From Massilia phyllostachyos (lineage in GTDB: Bacteria; Pseudomonadota; Gammaproteobacteria; Burkholderiales; Burkholderiaceae_D): a stretch of DNA of 64,000 bases. The position numbers were made by a program, and so were the translations under genes. The stretch spans positions 1,426,001-1,490,000 of the forward strand of contig NZ_JAJNOC010000001.1 of NCBI RefSeq assembly GCF_021044825.1, written 5' to 3'. The notes under the pieces are model-generated. The model was not told the DNA's origin. It was given only the letters and a program-made list of their open reading frames with translations, and ran no database searches. Positions 45,424 through 53,238 of this stretch are shown here, piece by piece. Position 1 is the stretch's first letter; each line of letters opens with the position of its first letter.

Positions 45424-46725
45424 ATGAATATCTCTGATACCAAAGCCACCCTGTCGTTCTCCGACGGCAGCCCGTCGGTCGACATGCCGATCTACAAAGG
45501 CACCATCGGCCCGGACGTCATCGACATCCGCAAGCTGTACGGCCAGACCGGCAAGTTCACCTACGATCCTGGCTTCATGTCGACCGCCTCGTGCAACTCG
45601 AGCATCACCTACATCGACGGTGACAAGGGCGAGCTGCTGTACCGCGGCTACCCGATCGAGCAACTGGCCGTCAACTGCGACTTCCTGGAAACCTGCTACC
45701 TGCTGCTGAACGGCGAACTGCCGAACGCAGAACAGAAAGCCACGTTCACCGACACCGTGACCAAGCACACGATGATCCATGAACAGATGAACTTCTTCTT
45801 CCGCGGCTTCCGTCGCGACGCGCACCCGATGTCGGTCCTGGTCGGCACCGTCGGCGCCCTGGCTTCGTTCTACCACGACTCGCTCGACATCAACGATCCG
45901 GAACAGCGCGAAATCTCCGCGATCCGCCTGATCGCCAAGCTGCCGACCCTGGTCGCAATGGCCTACAAGTACTCGATCGGCCAGCCGTTCATGTACCCAC
46001 GCAACGACCTGTCGTACAGCGCCAACTTCATGCACATGATGTTCGCCAACCCGTGCGAAGAGTACAAGGTCAACGACGTGCTGGTGCGCGCCCTCGACCG
46101 CATCCTGATCCTGCACGCCGACCACGAGCAAAACGCATCGACCTCGACCGTCCGCCTGGCCGGTTCGTCGGGCGCCAACCCGTTCGCCTGTATCGCAGCC
46201 GGCATCGCCTGCCTGTGGGGCCCGGCCCACGGCGGCGCCAACGAAGCCGCCCTGACCATGCTGAAGGAAATCGGCTCGGTCGAGAACATCCCGGCCTTCA
46301 TCGAGAAGGTCAAGGACAAGAACTCGGGCGTGAAACTGATGGGCTTCGGTCACCGCGTCTATAAGAACTTCGACCCGCGCGCCAAGCTGATGCGCGAAAC
46401 CTGCCACGAAGTGCTGAACGAACTGGGCCTGCAGGACGACCCGCTGTTCAAGCTGGCGATGGAACTGGAACGCATCGCGCTGGAAGACGAATACTTCGTG
46501 TCGCGCAAGCTGTACCCGAACGTCGACTTCTACTCGGGCATCGTGCAATCCGCCCTGGGTATCCCGGTCTCGCTGTTCACCGGCATCTTCGCGATGGCCC
46601 GTACCATCGGCTGGATCGCCCAGTGGAACGAAATGATCGCTGATCCGGAACAGAAGATCGGCCGTCCGCGTCAGCTATTCGTGGGTTCGCCGGTGCGTGA
46701 TGTGCCGGGGATCGACAAGCGTTAA
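45424..46725 (+). CDS. gltA: Citrate synthase, type II
   Basis: 433 residues, hexameric-type. Active-site histidines are in [12 protein letters not shown] and [15 protein letters not shown]; the catalytic Asp is in VDFYSGIV. Condenses acetyl-CoA and oxaloacetate. AAGGAAG precedes the ATG. Last gene of the right TCA arm, followed by a strong terminator. Confidence 0.97.
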   Translation: MNISDTKATLSFSDGSPSVDMPIYKGTIGPDVIDIRKLYGQTGKFTYDPGFMSTASCNSSITYIDGDKGELLYRGYPIEQLAVNCDFLETCYLLLNGELPNAEQKATFTDTVTKHTMIHEQMNFFFRGFRRDAHPMSVLVGTVGALASFYHDSLDINDPEQREISAIRLIAKLPTLVAMAYKYSIGQPFMYPRNDLSYSANFMHMMFANPCEEYKVNDVLVRALDRILILHADHEQNASTSTVRLAGSSGANPFACIAAGIACLWGPAHGGANEAALTMLKEIGSVENIPAFIEKVKDKNSGVKLMGFGHRVYKNFDPRAKLMRETCHEVLNELGLQDDPLFKLAMELERIALEDEYFVSRKLYPNVDFYSGIVQSALGIPVSLFTGIFAMARTIGWIAQWNEMIADPEQKIGRPRQLFVGSPVRDVPGIDKR

Positions 46726-46758
46726 TTTGACTGGCCCGCGAAAGGGCAGCGGTATAGA

Positions 46759-46787
46759 GAGAGCGGGCTTCGGCCCGCTCTTTTTTT
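46759..46787 (+). terminator. Intrinsic terminator of gltA
   Basis: GAGAGCGGGC and GCCCGCTC with a TTCG-type loop, followed by seven Ts. Confidence 0.92.
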
Positions 46788-46859
46788 GCACTTTCGGCGG
46801 CAATTAAGGTTAGGTTATTGAACCTATTGCTATGCCGCACCTAACAATTCTTCGAAAAA

Positions 46860-49800
46860 TTAGGGGCGATTTTTAATCAGAAATTTAACATAAGACTTTA
46901 AATCAACCTCTCGGGGAAGAGGATAGTCCGAAGAATCATACATTTTATCTGACGGAGAACTTAGTTGATTAAACTTATAGTTGAGATATCTAAAATTGCA
47001 TTTGCGAGCAAGATTGATTCCTATATTGAGATATTCATCAAATTTTTGTTTAATTCCTGAAGCTTTGAGGTATGTGCAATATTGCAGGATTGCTTCTGTA
47101 TGAAAATATTTAATATGCGTTAGCTTCTCAATTGATTTCTCGTAATATTTCTGTGCTTCGGAGTGATTATCGCTTATTAGAGCACGCATTAGCATCTTTA
47201 TACCATCAGTGTATTCATTGACAACTACGAGTTTATCTAACTGAACTCTAGGAATTGGCGAGTATTTGCAGCGCAGATAGGCGGTTTGCATTTTCTCTAT
47301 ATGAGTCTTTTCATAAATTGACTGAAGGTACTCGTCAATCATTGCCAGATTTGCTTTGCCTATTGCGTCCAATACGGAAAATTTCGAAAATCCTTCAAAA
47401 GACATGTTTGCCAGCTCTTCATCAAATTCTCCAAGTGTAAACAAAGGTAGGGGGTAAAAGTTACTTGTTTTACCGCGTCTGATATCGAATTCAATGCAAT
47501 CTAACGCGTATCCCTCCATTGCATATATTTCACTAGCGTTCGCACCGGCCAGTTTCTGGAGATCGTTAGATAAGTCCATTTCACGAATGCGATCAAGAGG
47601 AAGAACGCGATTTAGTTTAGAAATCGATTGGTCAAATTGACCATCGAAGTAGTCGGAGTTCAATTTGATAATGTCGAAACAGAGAATTTCATCCTCGTTA
47701 TTTGTAAACAACGCTCGCTTTGATTCAATGGCTTTCGAAATTGCGCCGGTTGCGGTGATTCTACTAAATAGAATGGTCAGGTCATCCAGGTAGTTAAGCA
47801 GGTCAATTTTCGGTAACTGTGTTGTTTCAACAAACTCGACGCTTTTTATAAAGTTATTCTGCTGTCCTTGAATGATTCGGCTGACTTTTGAGTGGTTTTT
47901 GCCGAGCACATCCAACAGTATTCGAGTAAATTCAATATTGTACAATAATGCATTGCGGTGATATCGTTGAAGATCGCTTGGCTTTCTTAAAGCAAGCTGA
48001 CGCTCTGCGAATTTTCGAACGATCGATTGTAATTTCACGAGATGGTTATTGACTTGAATTATCGATTTGTTCTCTAGTGCACGAATTATCGGATCTGTGA
48101 CCTTAAAGTTATCGGACTGACGCAACGTGTTTTTGCTTGATTTCTTACCTTTAGCGTTACTTAGTTCAGAAAAGCGTTTGAAGCTCTCGATGTTAATTCC
48201 ATCAGGGAATAGGGAAAGCAACTCAAAAGCAAACCTCTCTTTTTCATCTAGATGGACATATGAATAATTTATTGATGCATAGAGTGACTTTTTTCGCTCA
48301 ATATTGGTATCAGGTAACCCATCGTAGACTTCAATCTCATCATCGCTTACTTTTCTAAAAAAATCGGATTCAAGCTCGTGCTGAAGGACATTAAAATCTT
48401 TTCCTCTGGGAATGTTTGCGGTGATCAATTTAATTGCTAACGGATTATTATCAAGCAGGCGTTCGAGAATCTCGCTTCGGACGAACTTTCGAGTCTTTTC
48501 GTCTGAGATCTCTTGATGAAGTTCTTGTTCGAACAATTTGATAGCTTCGTCAGTAGTAAATTGCCTGAGCTCAAAAATCTCTTCTGAGGATACTTTCAAA
48601 ACCTCGCGTGATGTAGTTACTACGCTTGCATATTCGGCAAGAAAATCAATCAGTTGTACAATTTCACTCGCATCCTCCAAGTGCAAGAGGGTTTCGACAT
48701 TATCGAAAATAATTAGATTATCTTGCTTTGATGCGAGTTCCTTTATCTGCCTCTTAACTTCCTTTGTATTTGTTATGTCGAAATTAAATGCAACGCTGTT
48801 CTCAAAACTTCTGTAATCAGGAATGGATTCGCAGTCGATGAAGGAAATTCCATCGTTAAAATAACCTCGTTTCGCTAACTCGACTGTCACTTTCTTAATT
48901 GTTGAGGTTTTTCCAATTCCTCCAGATCCTTTGATTGTCAAAATGTTCGATGCATCCCGTAGCGCAAGCAATTTCTTACAGATGATCTCCATATCAGTAG
49001 TTCGACCAACAAATTTTTGAGTTGTCTTAGCATCAATTGCTTCTGGTAAACCCGATTCGAAGCGGCTCTCAGTATGATTGCCTGATAAAGGAGTGAAACT
49101 AAACTTTTCGAGGTTTACAATTAAGTTACCTTTAAAGTAATCTAATTTATTTAATTTAAAAATCTGGAAGAAGATACTACCAATTTGAGTTGCTGGTATG
49201 TCTTGTAAAATGACGAATGGCAGTTGAAGTGAGTCAGTGTCAGCTGTTGGAATAGGAGTGTCATCATCCATATTGGTGAACGCGAAAACGCCACCTGTAT
49301 CCTTAGCGCCAATAAAATCCTCGCATTCCTTAAATGTAATGGACCTTGAAACTAAGAATTCGTCTTCAATTACTATTCGCCCCTTATTAACATGGGTTAG
49401 AATTAAGATGAAATCGTAGTGGGAGAGCTCGTTTAACGATCTTTCGTTAAGATGGTAATAGTCTACATGGCACTTCATCCGCTTAGTTTCGCGAAGTATA
49501 TTGTCGTAATTCCAAGCCCTATTTAGCGGGTGTGCAGCAAGTACTGCAATCTGATTTGTTTTATTGCTATTTTCTACAGAGCTGGTTTTCTTTATTGGTA
49601 CTGGCTTTGATTGTTTTGAGGCTGAAATTTCGGCCAATAACTCTATAAGTGGCTGACCAAATTCTGTAATTTTTAATAGTGAAATATTTGTTTCAGAGAG
49701 CTTTTGAGAAATTTGGGTGGCGTCACGTTCTCGAACAATCGCAAAATGTGGCCCGACATTTCCGCCGAATAATTTTTGAACTTTTGCCATTTCCGCGAGT

Positions 49801-50465
49801 AAATCTGCGTCATCCAAACTGCAGCCTACAAAACATAAAGTTGCATCTCTGCATAACGACCTGAAAATATCAAGCCCGGCAGCTTGTGATGGATCTTTTT
49901 TAAGATATAACTGATCGTAGCTTTCGCTCGTAAAAATAATTGATGCTGAGTTATCAAGTCTCCCATGCAAATGCCAAACACTATTTCTTTCATCCTCATT
50001 TCGCACAAATTTGGCTAGTTCAACACGGTTTGAGTTGTCGATTTCTAAGATATTTTCTGGTTCGTTTGAGGCAATGCGTAAAACCTTATCGTAGTTTAGC
50101 GTCACTATTCTATTGCCTAAATTCCATATTGCACGTGGTAGTGCTAAGCTCTCTGGATTTATTTCATCTCGACTTATTAAGAAAACGTCGTGGAAAAAGC
50201 GCTCCCACGTCGAACCAGTAAGGCCTTCACGAGCAAAATCAGCCGCCTCTTTATATCTGCCAATGGGCAACATCACTCTAAGCGCTTGAGCAAGGTTTAC
50301 CTGCCCTTCTGCCTCAACTCTTTGTGCAGCAAGTTCCAATAATTGCAACCAACTTGGAAATAAGGCCTCTCCATTTCTACGACGTAGTGACATCGAAACG
50401 CCGGCACCTATCACCGGAATTAGTTTGCGCTCTTTGAAAGCACTGATCATGGATGTTGGTAACAT
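46860..50465 (-). CDS. SIR2 / NB-ARC-type STAND NTPase protein, probable anti-phage defence
   Basis: 1201 residues in visibly AT-rich DNA unlike all neighbours, so foreign in origin. Residues 15-280 are a SIR2-type NAD-binding domain: PVIGAGVSMS at 17-26, TLNYD at 122-126, WHLHGRLD with the catalytic-type His at 165-172, and FVGCSLDD at 212-219. Residues about 300-470 I do not recognise. Residues about 485-800 are a STAND ATPase: FVGR at 485-488, P-loop GSGGIGKTS at 513-521, Walker B LIIFDNVE at 584-591, and TTSRE at 617-621 in the NB-ARC sensor position. The remaining 400 residues are alpha-helical and TPR-like, the expected ligand-sensing part. Bacterial SIR2-STAND proteins (for example Avs-type) sense a phage protein, assemble and destroy NAD. 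AGGTGA precedes the ATG. No accessory gene is present. Confidence 0.85.
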   Translation of the reverse strand: MLPTSMISAFKERKLIPVIGAGVSMSLRRRNGEALFPSWLQLLELAAQRVEAEGQVNLAQALRVMLPIGRYKEAADFAREGLTGSTWERFFHDVFLISRDEINPESLALPRAIWNLGNRIVTLNYDKVLRIASNEPENILEIDNSNRVELAKFVRNEDERNSVWHLHGRLDNSASIIFTSESYDQLYLKKDPSQAAGLDIFRSLCRDATLCFVGCSLDDADLLAEMAKVQKLFGGNVGPHFAIVRERDATQISQKLSETNISLLKITEFGQPLIELLAEISASKQSKPVPIKKTSSVENSNKTNQIAVLAAHPLNRAWNYDNILRETKRMKCHVDYYHLNERSLNELSHYDFILILTHVNKGRIVIEDEFLVSRSITFKECEDFIGAKDTGGVFAFTNMDDDTPIPTADTDSLQLPFVILQDIPATQIGSIFFQIFKLNKLDYFKGNLIVNLEKFSFTPLSGNHTESRFESGLPEAIDAKTTQKFVGRTTDMEIICKKLLALRDASNILTIKGSGGIGKTSTIKKVTVELAKRGYFNDGISFIDCESIPDYRSFENSVAFNFDITNTKEVKRQIKELASKQDNLIIFDNVETLLHLEDASEIVQLIDFLAEYASVVTTSREVLKVSSEEIFELRQFTTDEAIKLFEQELHQEISDEKTRKFVRSEILERLLDNNPLAIKLITANIPRGKDFNVLQHELESDFFRKVSDDEIEVYDGLPDTNIERKKSLYASINYSYVHLDEKERFAFELLSLFPDGINIESFKRFSELSNAKGKKSSKNTLRQSDNFKVTDPIIRALENKSIIQVNNHLVKLQSIVRKFAERQLALRKPSDLQRYHRNALLYNIEFTRILLDVLGKNHSKVSRIIQGQQNNFIKSVEFVETTQLPKIDLLNYLDDLTILFSRITATGAISKAIESKRALFTNNEDEILCFDIIKLNSDYFDGQFDQSISKLNRVLPLDRIREMDLSNDLQKLAGANASEIYAMEGYALDCIEFDIRRGKTSNFYPLPLFTLGEFDEELANMSFEGFSKFSVLDAIGKANLAMIDEYLQSIYEKTHIEKMQTAYLRCKYSPIPRVQLDKLVVVNEYTDGIKMLMRALISDNHSEAQKYYEKSIEKLTHIKYFHTEAILQYCTYLKASGIKQKFDEYLNIGINLARKCNFRYLNYKFNQLSSPSDKMYDSSDYPLPREVDLKSYVKFLIKNRP

Positions 50466-50861
50466 TATTCAATCACCTTTAAGTTTTAGATATGTGAAGC
50501 ATTAAGTGTCGCACGTTAATTCGCGTATGCTGGCGGAATATATGAACTGTGAGCATTCTTGCAATTTAGTGTCTAAGTATGCATGGTTGACGTCATATTA
50601 TCTCTTATTCAGGTTTGAACTTTTTCACACTTAGTAACATTTTTGTTTCTATTACTGGGTTGAGAGATTCTTAGGGCGAGGATAAAGAATGTTATTCTCC
50701 TTGAGGCGCCGTCTGGATTAGGTGTCGGGCGGTGCATTTCTTTCTAACTCAGTCCTATCGACTCACAGGCGTTAATTGACGCAGTAGGCAAGTGGTAAGG
50801 TGTCAAACGGTGGAGACTGCGCACCGGCACTTGGGGAGGGTGTCGCTTAGCTGTCGCGCAG
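50466..50861. other. AT-rich upstream region of the SIR2-NB-ARC gene
   Basis: No gene is seen. The left 230 bases share the AT-rich composition of the defence gene and should hold its promoter. From about 50700 the composition returns toward that of the chromosome, so the boundary of the foreign segment lies near there. Confidence 0.5.
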
Positions 50862-51168
50862 GTGGTGTATTCCACGTCGGTGTACGAGTCGATCAATGGA
50901 GTTAGCGTGCTTTGCGCTGTAGTGGGTGCTGCGCGAGCATCCGTTCCAGGCGGGCTGTCTGTTCTCGCTCTACTTGCTCCTCGCCGGGATGGAGCGGTTG
51001 CTGATCGAACAGATTCGCGTGAATCCGCCGTACAGCTTCGCAGGCATTCACGCGACGCAGGCGCAGCTCATCACTGCCGGCATGATCGCCGCGGGGTTGA
51101 TCGGGCTCGCACTGCTCACCCGGCGCGGGGAGGGGAGTGCCTGCGCACAAGGACGAGTGGCGCAGTAG
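50862..51168 (+). pseudogene. Truncated, frameshifted copy of the lgt-like gene
   Basis: This segment matches the last third of the intact lgt-like gene (about 51979-52285), including FSLYLLLAGMERLLIEQIRV and the same end CAQGRVAQ. The 5' two thirds are missing. Within it, an extra A after the tyrosine-glutamate-serine codons (GATCAATGG against GATCATGG) shifts the frame and a TAG appears in place of a CTG-like codon. The similarity continues past the stop to about 51204, into what is the leader of the GFA gene in the intact copy. A decayed partial duplication. Confidence 0.85.
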
Positions 51169-51197
51169 TGGGACGTTTAAGGGAGGAGTCATACTCA

Positions 51198-51317
51198 TGG
51201 TGTCAGGTTGACATATGGACACGGCCTCTGCAATAAGGGCGGCCTCTCCCAATGATTTTTCAGCGGGCAGGATTGCCTGCAATGTTGAACTCATGTCCTA
51301 ATGTCAGACCTGACACC
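51198..51317. repeat. Element bounded by inverted GGTGTCAGGT repeats
   Basis: GGTGTCAGGTTGACAT at 51198-51213 and ATGTCAGACCTGACACC at 51301-51317 are near-perfect inverted copies of each other. They flank 87 bases without a gene. The arms look like REP sequences of the kind moved by REP-associated transposases. It lies exactly between the truncated and intact lgt copies. Confidence 0.6.
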
Positions 51318-51373
51318 GGCGTTGCGCTTCAGGTACAGTAGCGCATTGGCCGAACAACATGGAAGAGCAGGCA

Positions 51374-52285
51374 ATGTCATACCCCTACCTGAGCGACATG
51401 GTAAAAGCACTTACCGGCATCGACGTTCCTCTTCATTTCGCAACGTTCGGCATCCTGGTCGCCTGCGCCATGTTCGCCGCTGCCGCCTGCCTTACTTCCG
51501 AGCTGAAACGCTTGTACGAAGCCGGCACGCTGTTGCTGTGCCGACGCCTCGTGAACGGCAACTGGATCGTCAAGCCGCCGCACGAACTCGTGTCCAACCT
51601 GACCATGCTGGTCATGTTCACGGGGATCGTCGGTGCGCGGCTCTTCCACATCCTCGAGAATACCCACCAGTTCGCGCTGGATCCGTGGTCGATGATCTTC
51701 AGCCGCTCCGGTCTCAGCGTCTTCGGCGGCCTGATCGTCGGAACGCTGGCGGGGCTGGTCTACGTGCGTCGCTGGCAGCTGCCGGTGCGGCCGATGCTGG
51801 ATGCGGTGGCGCCGGCCATGATGCTGGGGTATGCGATCGGGCGTCTGGGCTGCCAGGTGTCGGGCGACGGCGATTGGGGCATCGCGGTGAACATGGCCCT
51901 CAAGCCGGACTGGTTGCCGACCTGGTTCTGGGCGCAGACCTACGAGAACAACATCTATGGCGAGGTGATTGCCGCGCCCGGCGTGTATCCGACGCCGGTG
52001 TACGAGTCGATCATGGCGCTGGCGTGCTTTGCGCTGCTGTGGGTGCTGCGCAAGCATCCGTTCCGGACCGGCTGGCTGTTCTCGCTCTACATGCTGCTGG
52101 CCGGGATCGAGCGGCTGCTGATCGAACAGATTCGCGTGAATCCGCCGTACAGCTTCGCGGGCATCCACGCGACGCAGGCGGAGCTCATTGCTTCGGGCAT
52201 GATCGCCGCGGGGCTGGTCGGGCTCGCGCTGCTCAGCCGGCGCGGGGAGGGGAGTACCTGCGCACAAGGGCCGGTGGCGCAGTAG
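51374..52285 (+). CDS. Lgt-like prolipoprotein diacylglyceryl transferase homologue
   Basis: 303 residues, about seven membrane helices. The Lgt signature appears as GYAIGRLGCQVSGDGDWGI instead of the usual G-R-x-G-N-F-x-N-G-E-x-x-G; this variant is typical of Bacteroidetes-like Lgt proteins. ERLLIEQIRVN near the C-terminus keeps the conserved arginine. Lgt adds diacylglycerol to the lipobox cysteine. Given the variant signature and the isolated position it is probably a second, divergent Lgt. The ATG at 51359 is an alternative start. A truncated paralogous copy lies just upstream. Confidence 0.82.
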   Translation: MSYPYLSDMVKALTGIDVPLHFATFGILVACAMFAAAACLTSELKRLYEAGTLLLCRRLVNGNWIVKPPHELVSNLTMLVMFTGIVGARLFHILENTHQFALDPWSMIFSRSGLSVFGGLIVGTLAGLVYVRRWQLPVRPMLDAVAPAMMLGYAIGRLGCQVSGDGDWGIAVNMALKPDWLPTWFWAQTYENNIYGEVIAAPGVYPTPVYESIMALACFALLWVLRKHPFRTGWLFSLYMLLAGIERLLIEQIRVNPPYSFAGIHATQAELIASGMIAAGLVGLALLSRRGEGSTCAQGPVAQ

Positions 52286-52311
52286 TGTGATGTTCGAAGG
52301 GAGGTAGAGTC

Positions 52312-52710
52312 ATGATCAGGCAGGTTGGCGCGACGGTCATTCAGCCCAGGCACAAGGCTTCCTGTCACTGCGGCGCGGTCGAGCTGGAACTCAGCCTGCC
52401 GAATGGTATCGAGAGTCCGCGTCGCTGTGATTGCTCGATCTGCCGGCGCAAGGGCGCCATCGTTGCGTCCGTGCCGTTGTCGGGCCTGCGGATCGTGAAG
52501 GGCGAGGACGTGCTGAAGCTCTACCAGTTCAATACGATGACGGCGAAGCACTATTTCTGTTCCGTCTGCGGGATCTACACGCATCACCAGCGGCGATCGA
52601 ATCCGGAGCAGTACGGCTACAACGTGGGTTGCCTCGAGGGTGTCAATCCATTCGATCTCGGCGACGTTCCGACCAACGATGGGGTGAATCACCCGGACGA
52701 CCGCATCTAG
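52312..52710 (+). CDS. GFA-family (Mss4-like fold) zinc protein
   Basis: 132 residues. Zinc ligands are SCHCGAVELEL, RRCDCSICRRKG and YFCSVCGIYTHH, the classic pattern of glutathione-dependent formaldehyde-activating enzyme-like proteins and CENP-V relatives. A small cytoplasmic protein; catalytic activity is unproven for most members. GGGAGG precedes the ATG, and it starts 26 bases after the lgt-like gene, so probably co-transcribed. Confidence 0.9.
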   Translation: MIRQVGATVIQPRHKASCHCGAVELELSLPNGIESPRRCDCSICRRKGAIVASVPLSGLRIVKGEDVLKLYQFNTMTAKHYFCSVCGIYTHHQRRSNPEQYGYNVGCLEGVNPFDLGDVPTNDGVNHPDDRI

Positions 52711-52767
52711 GCAGGAAAAATTCCGCCTGCCTCGACTGGTTGCGGTGGCGTTATAATCAGCGCTTTC

Positions 52768-53157
52768 ATGCCGCACCGCTTTCCGCTTTCCTGTATGCAG
52801 ATGGTCTCCCGCCGTCCACGCCAAGATTCATTCCGCTTCGTCATCGCCCTGGTGCTGACGCTGGCGATGGTCTGCGCGCATTGGCAGGGGCTGGTGCACC
52901 GGATCGCGCACGCGACGCAGTATCCGACCGCCGCCGCCGACTACGCGGCGAACGGCCTGGCGTCCTCGCACCAGAAGAACATCTCGCACGATTGCCTGGC
53001 CTACGATGCGGCCACGGTCGCGGATGTGCTGCATACGCCGACCTGCGTCACCGCGGTCGTCATCGCCGACCGCATCCTCGCGCGCTGGATCGCCTTCGAT
53101 TCCTGGAGCGCGCCGTTCGCGCCGTACTTCTCGTCCCGCGCGCCGCCCTTCGCCTGA
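52768..53157 (+). CDS. Small exported protein preceding a TonB receptor (DUF2946-like)
   Basis: 129 residues; start may be the ATG at 52768 or later at the in-frame MQMVSRR. A hydrophobic N-terminal segment (FVIALVLTLAMVCA) is followed by histidines and cysteines (HWQGLVHRIAHA, SHQKNISHDCLAYDA, HTPTCV) and the end SSRAPPFA. This pattern resembles DUF2946-type proteins found beside metal-related TonB receptors. With the ZnuD-like receptor 81 bases downstream, a role in metal uptake or sensing is inferred. Family assignment is tentative. Confidence 0.65.
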   Translation: MPHRFPLSCMQMVSRRPRQDSFRFVIALVLTLAMVCAHWQGLVHRIAHATQYPTAAADYAANGLASSHQKNISHDCLAYDAATVADVLHTPTCVTAVVIADRILARWIAFDSWSAPFAPYFSSRAPPFA

Positions 53158-53238
53158 AACATCGACGCCATCGACACGCACGCCCTGGCCCCGGCTAGAG
53201 CCCGCGCGTCCGTTCAGTTCTTGTTCTAGGAATTCATC

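Noticed and set aside
46795-46860. Attachment site or target duplication at the left edge of the foreign segment
   Set aside because: There is a small TAGGTT/AACCTA hairpin, but I found no matching direct repeat at the right edge and no integrase or transposase in the window.
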